64,000 nucleotides of DNA from Bdellovibrionales bacterium. GTDB taxonomy: Bacteria > Bdellovibrionota > Bdellovibrionia > Bdellovibrionales > Bdellovibrionaceae. The DNA is taken from NCBI GenBank assembly GCA_016713585.1, contig JADJOV010000013.1, positions 1 to 64,000 on the forward strand, given 5' to 3'. The number at the start of each line of letters is the position of its first letter. Position 1 is the first letter of the stretch. This document shows positions 48,518 to 59,881 of this stretch, in pieces. The notes beneath the pieces were generated by a model that was not told the origin of the DNA, searched no databases, and worked only from the letters and a program-made list of their open reading frames with translations. The position numbers and the translations under genes are program-made.

Positions 48518-49218
48518 ATGGCAGGTAAGAATTTTAAAAAAGTTGCAGCAAAAGTCGATTCTGCAAAAAAATATAATCTAGAAGATGCCTTTAAATTGGT
48601 TTTGGAGGTTGCTCCAGCTAAATTTGACGAAACAATTGAGGTGGCAATTCGCTTGGGAGTTGATCCAAAGCAATCTGATCAGCAGGTGCGTGGCGCTATT
48701 GCCCTTCCTCATGGTCTTGGCAAATCAGTTCGTGTAATTGTTTTTGCGAAGGGACCAAAAGAGTTAGAAGCGAAGAATGCCGGTGCTGATTTTGTTGGTG
48801 CAGATGACCTCGTTGCAAAATTGTTGATGGATGGTTGGATTTCGATAAAGCAATTGCAACACCAGATATGATGGCAACAGTTTCAAAGGTTGCGAAAATC
48901 CTTGGCCCTCGTGGTCTAATGCCCAATCCAAAAATTGGTACAGTCACCATGAATGTTGGTGATGCCGTGACAGCCGAAAAGAAAGGAAAGCTAGATTTTC
49001 GTGTTGATAAGGCCGGAATTGTCCATGCTGGAATTGGCAAGAAATCTATGGGGTCCGCAAAGTTGAAGGATAATTTTGCAGCTCTTATGGGTGCGGTTTT
49101 AAAAGCTAAGCCTGCAGCAGCCAAGGGCATTTATCTTAGAACGATTGCGGTTTCCTCAACAATGGGCCCGGGAATCAAGATTGATACAGCTGAGGCCGCT
49201 GGGCGAGAGGAAGCGTAG
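48518..49218 (+). CDS. rplA: 50S ribosomal protein L1, one frameshift
   Basis: The N-terminal half runs from ATG 48518 (GKNFKKVAAKVDSAKKYNLEDA) to AGADFVGADDLVAKL. The frame then shifts near 48825-48835 into DGWLDFDKAIATPDMMATVSK, followed by ILGPRGLMPNPKIGTVT, the signature of L1, and continues to 49218. Corrected length is about 233 residues, as expected. L1 forms the mobile L1 stalk and, in E. coli, represses its own operon; no such mRNA site was identified here. Confidence 0.93.
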
Positions 49219-49299
49219 TCTATCCTCGAAGCTGAGCTAGGGACGAGTTTAGTTAGAAGTTTTTGAGAATGTATTATTGTATGTTGAAAGATTAATGTA

Positions 49300-49440
49300 A
49301 CCCAATGCGATCAGAGACAGTTGGCGATGGTAACATCATAAATTGCGCAAGCATGCCAACCGAGATAGGCAAAGGAAACTAAAGTCACTGGAAACAGTGA
49401 CTCAAAGACTCCTTCCACCATCCCACTCGATTTGCAAGAA
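49300..49440 (+). ncRNA. Structured leader of the rplJ-rplL mRNA (L10 leader-like)
   Basis: The 245-bp gap before rplJ holds stacked helices. GTTGGC (49320-49325) pairs with GCCAAC (49355-49360). Inside is GATG-GTAA-CATC (49326-49337) with a GNRA tetraloop. Next comes a perfect 8-bp hairpin, AGTCACTG-GAAA-CAGTGACT (49383-49402), also GNRA-capped. This place is where the L10(L12)4 complex binds its own mRNA in other bacteria; identity with that family is inferred from position and not from a model search. Confidence 0.55.
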
Positions 49441-49463
49441 TGCTAATGAAAGGAGGTCCACTT

Positions 49464-49986
49464 ATGATCACTCGAGCGATTAAAGAGCAAGAGGTTAAGT
49501 CTTTGGTTGAGAAATTTTCCAAAGCTAAAGGGGCCTTCATCGTCGATTTCAAGGGGATGAAGGTTGAGCAAGTGACAAGCTTGCGAAAGAAACTTCATCT
49601 AGCTGAATCAGAGATGAAGGTTGTTCGAAATACTCTCGCGAAAAGAGCTTTGAAAGATCATCCATCCGCAGAGAAGGCTTTGTCCGCCTCAATGAGGGGA
49701 ACAAATGCGATTGTATTTTCTTACGGAGAGATTAACGCAACAGCTAAGACTTTGGCCGATTTTGCAAAGGACGTTGAGGTTCTGCAAATTAAGACAGGGA
49801 TGATGGATGGTGAAGGCTTGGATGCAAATCGTATCAAGTTTTTGGCAACGCTCCCGGGTAAAGACCAATTGCGGGCTCAGTTTCTTGCTGTTCTCTTAGC
49901 GCCTGCGTCGAAGCTGACACGATGTCTCGATGTTTATGTGCAAAAAACTTCAGGGCGGCGAAGCACCGGCTGCTCCTCAGGCTTAA
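49464..49986 (+). CDS. rplJ: 50S ribosomal protein L10, frameshift near the 3' end
   Basis: ATG 49464 has a near-perfect AAAGGAGGT ribosome site; an upstream start at 49440 would sit before it. The product has the L10 N-terminal domain (GAFIVDFKGMKVEQVTSLRKKL, VVRNTLAKRAL) and the C-terminal helix that holds L12 dimers. The frame shifts in the A6 run near 49951-49956; the expected end GGEAPAAPQA is in the adjacent frame, with TAA at 49984-49986, so the longer open frame to 50021 is an artefact. Corrected length is about 174 residues. Confidence 0.93.
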
Positions 49987-50021
49987 TTTATAACTTATTA
50001 ATTTATTTGGAGGATTTTTAA

Positions 50022-50390
50022 ATGGCTTTATCTAACGATCAATTGGTTCAAGAGCTTTCTGGTAAAACAGTAATTGAAATTGCGGAACTTGTGAAGCTTC
50101 TCGAAGAGAAGTGGGGCGTTTCTGCTGCGGCTCCTATGATGATGGGTGGCGGCGTTGCTGCGGCAGCGGTCGAAGAGAAAACTGCTTTTGACGTTATTCT
50201 TCTTGAGGCTGGTCCTAACAAGATCAACGTTATTAAAGAAGTGAGAGCAATCACTGGTTTGGGACTAGCTGAGGCTAAGGGCCTAGTAGAAGCTGGTAAC
50301 AAGGCAGTCAAAGAGGGTGCAAGCAAAGAAGATGCAGAGAAATTCAAGAAACAACTTGAGGCTGCAGGCGCAAAGGTACAAGTTAAGTAG
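50022..50390 (+). CDS. rplL: 50S ribosomal protein L7/L12
   Basis: The 122-residue product is intact: N-terminal dimerisation domain (ELSGKTVIEIAELVKLLEEKWGV), Ala/Gly-rich hinge (GGGVAAAAVEEK) and C-terminal domain (FDVILLEAGPNKINVIKEVR, then GLGLAEAKGLVE). It recruits translation factors to the ribosome as L10-bound dimers. The ribosome site TTTGGAGG precedes ATG 50022. High expression relative to rplJ is normal for the pair. Confidence 0.98.
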   Translation: MALSNDQLVQELSGKTVIEIAELVKLLEEKWGVSAAAPMMMGGGVAAAAVEEKTAFDVILLEAGPNKINVIKEVRAITGLGLAEAKGLVEAGNKAVKEGASKEDAEKFKKQLEAAGAKVQVK

Positions 50391-50433
50391 TATTCAGTTT
50401 TTTTGATTTGTAGTTTTTTTCAATGTGGGTTTT

Positions 50434-50457
50434 GGGTTCCTCCCCGAATTGGGGCCC
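50434..50457 (+). terminator. Possible attenuator hairpin between rplL and rpoB
   Basis: GGG-ttcct-CCCC-gaatt-GGGGCCC forms a GC-rich stem with one internal loop in the 150-bp gap. A partial terminator between rplL and rpoB is known in other bacteria. No T run follows, so this is only a candidate. Confidence 0.3.
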
Positions 50458-50540
50458 AGCTCTTTGCATTTCAGCGCCTTTTTCGTTAACAATAGGGTGT
50501 TGATTCAAGAGATATTTATCTGACTCCACCAGGAGAGTGA

Positions 50541-53500
50541 ATGGAACGAATTCCTATTACGGCATCGAATATTCGTGTTCGAAAGTCATTTGCTAAAAAT
50601 AAACAAGTCATCGAAATTCCTAATTTGATCGAACTTCAAAAACGATCCTATGAGGCCTTCATACAGAAGGACATGGATCCTGATCGACGTGGTGAGGCTG
50701 GCCTCAATGGGGTCTTTAAGTCGGTTTTTCCTATTAGTGATTTCAATAATACTGCGAGCCTCGAATTTGTCAGCTATACCCTTGAGCCTGCGAAGTATGA
50801 TGTTGATGAATGCCGTCAACGAGGAATGACCTTTGCGGCTCCAATTAAGGTTACCCTTCGACTTATCGTTTTTGATGTCGATGAGGCGACTGAAGCCCGA
50901 AGTATTCGAGATGTGAAGGAGCAAGAGGTTTATCTTGGGGAAATTCCCCTAATGACCGCCAATGGATCTTTTATTATCAATGGAACTGAGCGTGTTGTTG
51001 TTTCTCAATTACATAGATCGCCAGGTGTCTTTTTTGATCATGATGGCGGAAAGAATAATGCTTCAGGCAAATTGATTTATTCTGCAAGGGTGATTCCTTA
51101 TCGTGGATCTTGGTTAGATGCTGAATTTGACCAGAAGGATCTAATTCACCTTCGAATTGATCGACGTCGTAAATTTCCTGTGACAATTCTTTTGAAAGCT
51201 CTTGGATACAATACCGAAAAGCTTCTCGACTTCTTCTACGATCTTGATGAAGTTAGTGTGCGTGGGGATAAGCTTTTTAGAAAATTAGATATTGAACGAA
51301 TGTCTGGACAGAGAGCAATGGCGGATATTACGGATCCTCGATCCGGGGATGTTATAGTCAAAGCTGGACGAAGAATTACCAGGGCAATCGTTAAGAAGAT
51401 TAAAGATATTAATTTGACTGAGCTGGAAGTGCAGCCAGTAGACCTTGATGGCAAAGTTTTGGCTAAGCCGCTGATTGATGAATCAACTGGTGAAATCATC
51501 GCTGATGCGAATGCCGAGCTTTCTGCGCCAATAATTAGAAAAGCTATTGAGAGCGGCGTCACTGATTTTTATTTGATCTTCTTCGATGGATTGACGGTTG
51601 GACCTTACCTCCGCAATACTCTGCTGATTGACAAAGTAAATAACAAAGATGAAGCACTTGTTGAGATTTATAAGCGACTTCGTCCCGGAGAGCCTCCAAC
51701 CTTAGAGGCTGCTACTCAGTTTTTCCATCGATTGTTTTTTGACCCAGAAACCTACGACCTCTCAGAAGTCGGAAGGATCAAGATCAATCATAAGTTTGGA
51801 ATTTCTATGGAAGAGTGCCCAACCTCTCATAGAACACTGACTCATAAAGATATTATTGCGACAATCAAGCACCTGATCGACTTGAAGAACGGTCGTGGTC
51901 AAATTGATGATATTGATCATTTGGGTAATCGTCGAGTTCGTTCTGTGGGTGAGCTTCTTGAGAATCAATACCGAATCGGTTTGGTCCGTATGGAAAGAGC
52001 TATTCGCGAGAGAATGTCACTCCAAGATGTCGAGACAATGATGCCTCACGATTTGGTGAACGCTAAACCTGTCAATGCAGTCATCAAAGAATTTTTTGGT
52101 TCTTCTCAGTTATCTCAGTTTATGGATCAAACAAATCCACTATCTGAAATTACTCATAAACGGCGTCTTTCAGCTTTAGGGCCCGGTGGTCTCACCAGAG
52201 ATCGTGCAGGATTTGAAGTTCGTGACGTACACCCTACACACTATGGTCGTATATGTCCAATTGAGACTCCAGAGGGTCCAAATATTGGTTTGATTGCGTC
52301 TCTTGCTACCTATGCTCGAATTAATAATTATGGATTTATTGAAACCCCTTATCGACGTGTCGAGGAAGGCAAAGTATCTTCAGAGATTACTTATATGTCG
52401 GCTCTCGAAGAGGCGGGTCATCATATTGCACAGGCCTCTCGAGAAGAAAAAGGGAATCGCGAAATTTTGACTGCCACCTCGACGATTCGTCGAGATGGGG
52501 AGTACGAAATTGTCGATCGTGACAAAGTTTCCCTAATGGACGTGTCGCCGTCTCAGCTGGTTTCTATTGCGGCTGGATTGATTCCGTTTCTTGAGCATGA
52601 TGATGCAAACCGAGCTTTGATGGGTTCGAACATGCAACGTCAGGCTGTTCCGCTTCTTAGATCTAGAGCCCCCTTGTGGGAACTGGTGTTGAGCGACTTG
52701 TTGCTCGGGATTCAGGAACCTCTGTGGTTGCATTGAACGATGGAATCGTTGAGGAAGTTGATGCATCCAGGGTTGTGGTTCGACGTTTTGCAAAGGGTGG
52801 AGAGCTCGGAGCGAATGTTGATATTTACAACTTGATCAAATATCAACGAACAAATCAAAACACATGTTTCAATCAGAAGCCAATTATCAAATCTGGCGAT
52901 CGAATTGCCAAGTCAGATATTATTGCAGATGGGCCTTCAACGGAGCTTGGTGAGTTGGCGTTGGGACAGAACATCCTCGTGGCCTTTACCCCTTGGATGG
53001 GGTACAATTTTGAGGATTCTATTCTCGTTTCTGAGCGAATTCTCAAGGATGATATTTATACATCTATCCATATTGAAGAGTTTGAATGTATTGCCCGCGA
53101 CACAAAATTAGGAAAAGAAGAAATCACTCGGGACATCGCCAATGTTGGCGAGGAAGCCTTGAAGGATCTTGATAGTTCGGGAATTATTCGAATTGGGGCT
53201 GAAGTTCGTCCGGGATTTATTTTGGTTGGTAAGGTGACTCCGAAAGGCGAGACTCAGCTCTCTCCAGAAGAGAAACTTCTTCGAGCCATTTTCGGTGAAA
53301 AGGCGGGAGATGTACGGGATACTTCTCTTCGTGCACCATCTGGCGTGTTCGGAACTGTCATTGATGCCCAAGTTTATAGTCGAGAAGGTTCTGAGAATGA
53401 TGAGCGATTATCTTCTATTATTGATGACAAGAAACGAAAGCTCGAAAAGGATCTTTCAGTTGAACAAAATGTTATCAAAAATAATGCGATTAGCAAATTG

Positions 53501-54736
53501 CGGGAAATTGTCGTTGGTCGAAAAACCACTGGCGTTTTATTGAACGAAGACGGAAGTCAGAAACTTCTTAATAAGGGTCAAGATGTTACCGCAGCTGATC
53601 TTGAGGTGATTCCGTTTGAGTTATTGAGCTATATTCCACTTGAGCAAGATCTTGAGTATCAGGTAAATAAAATAGTTGATGGTGCCAGAAATCAATTGGA
53701 CGCCGTCAGAATGGTATTCAATGAAAAAATTGATCGCTTGAAAAAGGGGGATGAACTTCCACCTGGAGTGATCAAGATGGTGAAGATTTATGTCGCCATC
53801 AAGCGAAAGCTTCAGGTTGGTGATAAGTTTGCCGGACGCCATGGAAATAAGGGTGTTGTCTCTAAGGTATTGGCCGTCGAAGAGATGCCATATCTTTCGG
53901 ATGGCACGCCAGTAGACATGGTTTTGAATCCTTTAGGGGTTCCATCGCGGATGAATATTGGACAGATTCTTGAGGTTCACTTAGGTTGGGCCGCCCATAA
54001 TCTTGGAAAGCAGATTTCTGCTCAGCTTCAGAAGTGGAATTCGTCCCAAGCTCGAACGCAAATGAAAGATATTTTTAGCAGTCCTGAAATTTCAGAAAAA
54101 GTGGATACTGCTGATGATGCTTCTTTGAAGCAAATGATTTATTCAATGAAAGACGGGATTCACGTTGGAACTCCAGTCTTTGATGGAGCTCGAGAATCAG
54201 ATGTTAAGGATCTGCTAGCAAAAGCAAGTCTTCCATCAACAGGACAGACTATTTTGTTTGACGGACGATCTGGTGAACCTTTTACAAACCCAGTGACGGT
54301 TGGAATCATGTATATGCTGAAACTTCATCACTTGGTTGAAGAGAAGATTCATGCGCGATCAATTGGGCCATACTCACTTGTTTCTCAGCAGCCTCTTGGC
54401 GGTAAAGCGCAATTCGGAGGTCAGCGACTTGGAGAGATGGAAGTTTGGGCTATTGAAGCCTACGGCGCCGCATATTCGCTGCAGGAGTTCTTGACCGTTA
54501 AATCTGATGATGTCGCGGGTCGAACTCGAATGTACGAGAGCATCGTTAAGGGCGAGAATATTCTTGAACCAGGATTACCTGAGTCTTTCAACGTTCTGAT
54601 TAAAGAGCTTCAGTCCTTAGGATTGAATGTTGATTTGGTCGAGTCTCAAGGGCTCAAAGACGATGATTCAGGAGAACAACCGCTGGAGCCAAGTTCTTTA
54701 GGCGGGAATAATGATGGTTCTGGGGTTCAACACTAA
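50541..54736 (+). CDS. rpoB: RNA polymerase beta subunit, one frameshift
   Basis: The first frame (50541-52736) covers the N-terminal lobes and the rifampicin region (GSSQLSQFMDQTNPLSEITH) and ends soon after AVPLLRSRAPL. One missing G in TTGTGGG near 52674 restores VGTGVERLVARDSGT, which continues in the second frame to 54736. That part contains NILVAFTPWMGYNFEDSILV, the KVGDKFAGRHGNKGVV active-site region and the C-terminal clamp (GQRLGEMEVWAIEAYGAA). The protein is about 1400 residues. ATG 50541 follows AGGAGA. It forms the catalytic core of RNA polymerase with RpoC and is followed by rpoC after 24 bp. Confidence 0.97.
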
Positions 54737-54760
54737 TTTGATTTAAACCAGGGGTGCGCT

Positions 54761-57700
54761 TTGAGAGACTTGTTGAATTTTTTTGATAAACCTAAGGATC
54801 CACTTTCATTTGACGCTGTTCGAGTATCACTCGCATCGCCAGAGATGATTCGGGATTGGTCTTTCGGTGAAGTAAAGAAGCCAGAGACAATCAATTACCG
54901 AACATTTAAACCTGAGCGGGATGGCCTGTTTTGCGCCAAAATTTTTGGCCCAATTAAGGACTACGAGTGCCTTTGCGGCAAATATAAACGGATGAAGTAT
55001 CGCGGTGTCGTTTGTGAGAAGTGTGGTGTTGACGTCACCCAGAGCAAAGTGCGAAGGGAGAGGCTTGGTCACATCGAGCTTGCGACGCCGGTGGCGCATA
55101 TCTGGTTTTTACGATCATTACCTTCGCGAATTGGGAATCTTTTGAACTTATCCCTCAAGGATGTTGAAAAAGTTCTCTATTGTGAGGCTTATATCGTTAT
55201 TGATCCCCTTGAGACAACTCTTCAAGAAGGCCAGGTTCTTCAGGAAGAGGCCTATCAAGTGGCAATTAATGAGTTTGGTCCAACTTTTAAGGCAGGCATG
55301 GGCGGCGAAGCTGTTCGTGATTTGATGCGAAAAATTGACCCAGAGTATTTGTCCAGAAAGCTTCGCCTTGAAATTAAAGAGACAAAGTCTGAGGCTCAGA
55401 TTAAAAAGCTTTCTAAACGTTTGAGGGTTGTTGAAGCATTCAAAAACTCCATCAATAAGCCAGAATGGATGATGCTTGAAGCTCTCCCTGTTCTTCCGCC
55501 AGATCTTCGCCCACTTGTTCCTCTTGATGGTGGTCGTTTTGCAACTTCAGATCTGAATGATCTTTATCGTCGAGTTATTAATAGAAATAATCGATTGAAG
55601 CGACTCCAGGAGCTCAATGCGCCAGACATTATTATTCGAAATGAAAAGCGAATGCTTCAAGAGGCTGTTGATGCTCTCTTAGATAATGGACGCCGTGGCA
55701 AAACATTTACTGGTCCTAACAAGCGACCTCTTCGCTCTCTGAGTGATATGTTGAAGGGTAAACAAGGACGATTCAGGCAGAATCTGCTTGGAAAACGGGT
55801 GGATTACTCAGGTCGTTCTGTGATCGTGGTTGGTCCGAATTTGAAATTACATCAGTGCGGTCTACCTAAAAAGATGGCCCTCGAACTATTTAAGCCTTTT
55901 GTTTATAACAAACTTGAAGAGCGAGGCTTAGCGACCACTATTAAGCAAGCTAAACGCCTTGTTGATCAGGAAATGGTTGAAGTTTGGGATATTCTAGCTG
56001 ACGTCGTGAAAGAGCATCCTGTGCTTCTGAATCGTGCGCCAACTCTACACAGGCTTGGAATTCAGGCCGTTGAGCCTGTTCTTCATGAAGGAAAGGCTAT
56101 TCAACTTCATCCTCTCGTATGTACGGCCTTTAATGCGGATTTCGACGGAGACCAAATGGCGGTTCACGTTCCGTTGTCCATTGAAGCTCAAGTTGAGGCT
56201 CGCGTCTTGATGATGTCGACCAATAATATTTTGAGTCCAGCCAATGGAAAGCCCATTATAAATCCTTCTCAGGACGTTGTCTTGGGTCTCTATTGGATGA
56301 CCCGAATTCGACCGGGAGCAAAGGGCACTGGCAAAATATTTACGAATGTTCAGGAAGCTCAATATGCTTATGAAACTGGGTTAGTTGATCTTCAGGCTGC
56401 TTGTAAAGTTCGTATTAAGGGGAAGCTTCAAGATACTTCCGTGGGGCGTTCAATTATCGCTGATATTGTTCCTCCAGAAGTTCCCTTTAGTGATGTGAAT
56501 GTGGTCATGAATAAGAAGACTATTGCGGGTCTTATTGACAAGACCTTTCGATTGGCAGGAGCTAAGTCTACATGCATGCTCGCTGATCGAATTAAAGAAC
56601 TTGGATTTAAGTATTCAACTCTTGCTGGTATGTCTATTTGTATTGACGACATGATCATTCCTGCTAACAAGGGCCCGATGATTGGCGAAGCTGAGGACTC
56701 TGTGAAGGAGATTCAGCAACAGTATGATGAAGGTTTGATTACTGATGGGGAGCGATATAATAAAGTTGTGGATATCTGGGCTCAGACGGCTGATAAAGTC
56801 GCGAAAGAGATGATGAACCAGATTGAAAAGCAGAAATTTGTCATAGATGGCAAAGAGCACATCGGTCCGTCGTTTAATCCTATTTTTATTATGGCTGATT
56901 CTGGAGCACGGGGATCATCAAACCAAATTCGTCAGTTGGGTGGAATGAGGGGTTTGATGGCCAAGCCATCAGGCGAGATCATTGAAACTCCGATCACGGC
57001 AAATTTTCGGGAAGGTTTGACTGTTCTTCAATACTTCATTTCGACTCACGGAGCTCGAAAGGGTCTTGCAGATACCGCCCTTAAAACAGCCAACTCTGGA
57101 TACCTCACCCGAAGATTGGTGGATGTGGCTCAGGATGTTGTTGTTTCTGTTATCGATTGTTTTACAAAAGATGGACTTGAGGTTTCGGCCTTGTATGAAG
57201 GTGGCGAAATTATTCAGCAGATTGGTGATCGTATTCTGGGGCGCGTTCCGCTCAATGATATTGTAAATCCATACAACAACCAAGTTATCGTGAGTGCGAA
57301 TCAAGAAATCGAAGAAATTCACATGAGAAAAATTGATGAGGTCGGAATCGATCGAGTCATGATTCGCTCGGCTCTCACTTGTGAGTCACCTCGGGGTGTT
57401 TGTGTAAAATGTTATGGTCGGGATCTAGCTCGTGGGGCTACAGTGAATCTCGGTGAAACTGTTGGAATTATCGCTGCCCAGTCGATTGGTGAGCCCGGAA
57501 CACAGTTGACAATGAGAACCTTCCACTTAGGTGGTGCGGCGTCTCGATCCGTTGAGCAATCCATTCACACCTCTCGTTATGATGGAGTCGTGAAGTTAGT
57601 CAATATTCACAGTGTGACAAATCGTGCAGGAAAATTGACTGTCATGAATCGAAATGGTGAAGCAATTGTTCTGGATGAAACAGGGCGTGAACGAGAGAGA

Positions 57701-58885
57701 TTTAAGGTCGTCTACGGGGCGATTTTAAATTTCAAAGATGGAGAGCGGGTTACAAAAGGGGCAGTTGTTGCTGAGTGGGATCCCTATTCGAATCCAATCA
57801 TAGCTGAGGTCTCGGCCAAGGTTATGTATCAGGACGTTGTTGAGGGTGTGACTATGCAAGAGCAAGTCGACTCTGTGACTGGTTTTGCGACCAAAGTAAT
57901 TACGGAAAGTAAATCTCCTGACGTTAAGCCGACTATTTATTTGGTTGGTGAAAATGGTAAACCAGTGATTCTTCCTGGTCGTGATATTCCCGCTCGATAT
58001 TTAATCCCAATGGGTGCGCAGCTTTTGATGTCCGATGGACAAGAGGTTCATGCCGGGGACGTTATTGCTAAGATGCATAGGGAAGCCTCTAAGACTAAAG
58101 ATATTACCGGAGGTCTTCCTCGGGTTGCGGAACTGTTTGAGGCTCGAAAGCCTAAAGAGGCTGCTATCATTTCCGAGATCGACGGATATGTGACCTTTGG
58201 TAAAGATGTTAAGGGTAAGCAAAGGGTTATTATTACCCCAGAAATTGGTGAGCAACGTGAGTACTTGATTCCGAAGGGAAAACACGTGGCCGTCCGAGAA
58301 GGGGAATTTGTCAAAGCTGGCGAGGCTTTGATGGATGGACCAACGAATCCTCATGATATTTTAGCTGTTCTTGGGGAGAAGATGTTGGCGGCCTATTTGA
58401 CAAACGAGATCCAAGAGGTTTACCGACTTCAAGGGGTGAGTATCAATGATAAACATATCGAAGTGATTGTTCGTCAGATGTTACGAAAGGTTGAAGTTGT
58501 CGAAGCTGGTGATAGCCGATTTCTATCTGGTGAACAGGTTGAAAAGCGCGCCTTTGAGCTTGAGAATGAAAGAATTTCAAAAGAGGGGGGTCAACTGGCA
58601 ACTATTCGACCACTTCTGCTGGGAATCACAAAAGTTAGTTTGAGTACAGAGAGCTGGATATCTGCCGCGTCATTCCAAGAAACGACAAAGGTTTTGACTG
58701 AGGCTGCAATTAACTCGAGAACTGACCATTTAAGAGGTCTCAAGGAGAATATTATCATGGGACGACTGATTCCAGCTGGAACTGGTCTTACCTCTTACAA
58801 ACGCTGGAAAGTTGTGTTAAAGGAGGATGACGATATGAGTTTTGCGTCACTTCCGAGTGCATTAGAAGCTCCAGCCGTTACATAG
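54761..58885 (+). CDS. rpoC: RNA polymerase beta' subunit
   Basis: A single intact frame of 1374 residues. The N-terminal zinc-binding site (CLCGKYKRMKYRGVVCEKCG), the catalytic magnesium loop NADFDGDQMAVHVP near residue 460, the bridge-helix region (GARGSSNQIRQLGGMRGLM), the second zinc site (LTCESPRGVCVKCYGRDLA) and the C-terminal ITKVSLSTESWISAASFQETTKVL are all present. It appears to start at TTG 54761. The absence of any frameshift over 4.1 kb contrasts with its neighbours. Confidence 0.98.
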   Translation: MRDLLNFFDKPKDPLSFDAVRVSLASPEMIRDWSFGEVKKPETINYRTFKPERDGLFCAKIFGPIKDYECLCGKYKRMKYRGVVCEKCGVDVTQSKVRRERLGHIELATPVAHIWFLRSLPSRIGNLLNLSLKDVEKVLYCEAYIVIDPLETTLQEGQVLQEEAYQVAINEFGPTFKAGMGGEAVRDLMRKIDPEYLSRKLRLEIKETKSEAQIKKLSKRLRVVEAFKNSINKPEWMMLEALPVLPPDLRPLVPLDGGRFATSDLNDLYRRVINRNNRLKRLQELNAPDIIIRNEKRMLQEAVDALLDNGRRGKTFTGPNKRPLRSLSDMLKGKQGRFRQNLLGKRVDYSGRSVIVVGPNLKLHQCGLPKKMALELFKPFVYNKLEERGLATTIKQAKRLVDQEMVEVWDILADVVKEHPVLLNRAPTLHRLGIQAVEPVLHEGKAIQLHPLVCTAFNADFDGDQMAVHVPLSIEAQVEARVLMMSTNNILSPANGKPIINPSQDVVLGLYWMTRIRPGAKGTGKIFTNVQEAQYAYETGLVDLQAACKVRIKGKLQDTSVGRSIIADIVPPEVPFSDVNVVMNKKTIAGLIDKTFRLAGAKSTCMLADRIKELGFKYSTLAGMSICIDDMIIPANKGPMIGEAEDSVKEIQQQYDEGLITDGERYNKVVDIWAQTADKVAKEMMNQIEKQKFVIDGKEHIGPSFNPIFIMADSGARGSSNQIRQLGGMRGLMAKPSGEIIETPITANFREGLTVLQYFISTHGARKGLADTALKTANSGYLTRRLVDVAQDVVVSVIDCFTKDGLEVSALYEGGEIIQQIGDRILGRVPLNDIVNPYNNQVIVSANQEIEEIHMRKIDEVGIDRVMIRSALTCESPRGVCVKCYGRDLARGATVNLGETVGIIAAQSIGEPGTQLTMRTFHLGGAASRSVEQSIHTSRYDGVVKLVNIHSVTNRAGKLTVMNRNGEAIVLDETGRERERFKVVYGAILNFKDGERVTKGAVVAEWDPYSNPIIAEVSAKVMYQDVVEGVTMQEQVDSVTGFATKVITESKSPDVKPTIYLVGENGKPVILPGRDIPARYLIPMGAQLLMSDGQEVHAGDVIAKMHREASKTKDITGGLPRVAELFEARKPKEAAIISEIDGYVTFGKDVKGKQRVIITPEIGEQREYLIPKGKHVAVREGEFVKAGEALMDGPTNPHDILAVLGEKMLAAYLTNEIQEVYRLQGVSINDKHIEVIVRQMLRKVEVVEAGDSRFLSGEQVEKRAFELENERISKEGGQLATIRPLLLGITKVSLSTESWISAASFQETTKVLTEAAINSRTDHLRGLKENIIMGRLIPAGTGLTSYKRWKVVLKEDDDMSFASLPSALEAPAVT

Positions 58886-58989
58886 ACTGATGTTGAAGAA
58901 GTATTAAAAGGAAGTTTAACGAAGAATATTGACCATGGCGCAGATTGAAGTTAATTTTCTGCGCTCGAGAAAACGACAAGGGGATAAAA

Positions 58990-59364
58990 GTGCCAACAAT
59001 TAATCAGCTCATTCGAAAAGAGCGAATTGTTCAGAAGAACCAAACAAAATCACCTGCTCTTTCGGGTTGTCCGCAGCGACGTGGTGTATGCACTCGGGTG
59101 TACACTACGACTCCTAAGAAGCCGAACTCAGCTCTGCGAAAAGTCGCAAAAGTACGACTTTCAAACGGCCTCGAGGTTATTTCATATATTCCTGGAATTG
59201 GACATAATCTGCAAGAGCATAGCGTTGTGCTTATCAGAGGCGGACGGGTTAAAGATCTTCCAGGTGTGCGCTATCATATCGTTCGAGGAGTTCTAGATCT
59301 TCAAGGTGTGAACGGACGACTTCGCAGTCGATCTAAGTACGGAACCAAAAGACCAAAGAAATAA
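58990..59364 (+). CDS. rpsL: 30S ribosomal protein S12
   Basis: GTG 58990 begins MPTINQLIRKER. The 124-residue product carries the decoding-centre loops TTPKKPNSALRKVAKVRL and GGRVKDLPGVRYHIVRG, with the wild-type Lys residues whose changes give streptomycin resistance in other bacteria. It starts the str cluster (rpsL-rpsG-fusA) 105 bp after rpoC. Confidence 0.97.
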   Translation: MPTINQLIRKERIVQKNQTKSPALSGCPQRRGVCTRVYTTTPKKPNSALRKVAKVRLSNGLEVISYIPGIGHNLQEHSVVLIRGGRVKDLPGVRYHIVRGVLDLQGVNGRLRSRSKYGTKRPKK

Positions 59365-59399
59365 GATTAGAATCACGTAAATTTTGGAGAATTAAAAAA

Positions 59400-59872
59400 A
59401 TGTCACGTCGTAAAAAACCTATAAGAGAGAAGTTATCCCCGATCCAGTATTTAAGGATCTTGTGATCGCTAAATTTATCAATAAAATGATGGTGCGGGGA
59501 CAAAAAGCAACAGCTCAGCGGCTTCTGTATGGAGCTCTTGATGAACTCAAGGGCAAAGTTGTTGGTGAAGAGCCTGTTGGCGTATTCAGGAAAGCGATTG
59601 AAAACATTAAGCCTTCAATCGAAGTTAGATCTCGCCGAGTCGGTGGAGCCACTTACCAGGTTCCTGTTGATGTGAGACCTTCTCGCCGATTGTCATTGGC
59701 TATGAGATGGTTGGTGGAATATTCCCGAGCTCGTGGAGAGAAAGATTATTCAAAGAGACTTGCTGGTGAACTTCTTGATGCTTTTAATAATCGTGGAAAT
59801 GCTATAAAGAAGAAAGAAGATGTTCATAGAATGGCAGAGGCAAATAAAGCTTTCTCTCATTACAACTGGTAA
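59400..59872 (+). CDS. rpsG: 30S ribosomal protein S7, one frameshift
   Basis: ATG 59400 reads MSRRKKPI, then one missing base near 59425-59430 changes frame. The expected KREVIPDPVFKDLVIAKFIN continues into the open frame to 59872, with RRVGGATYQVPVDVRPSRR and the C-terminal ANKAFSHYNW. Corrected length is about 157 residues, normal for S7, which nucleates the 30S head on 16S rRNA. Confidence 0.95.
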
Positions 59873-59881
59873 TTAACGGCG

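Noticed and set aside
50541..54736. Split rpoB encoded as two polypeptides
   Set aside because: The break is a one-base loss in TTGTGGG within a conserved segment, and the second frame has no ribosome site at its first start codon. Natural rpoB splits occur elsewhere and at domain boundaries.
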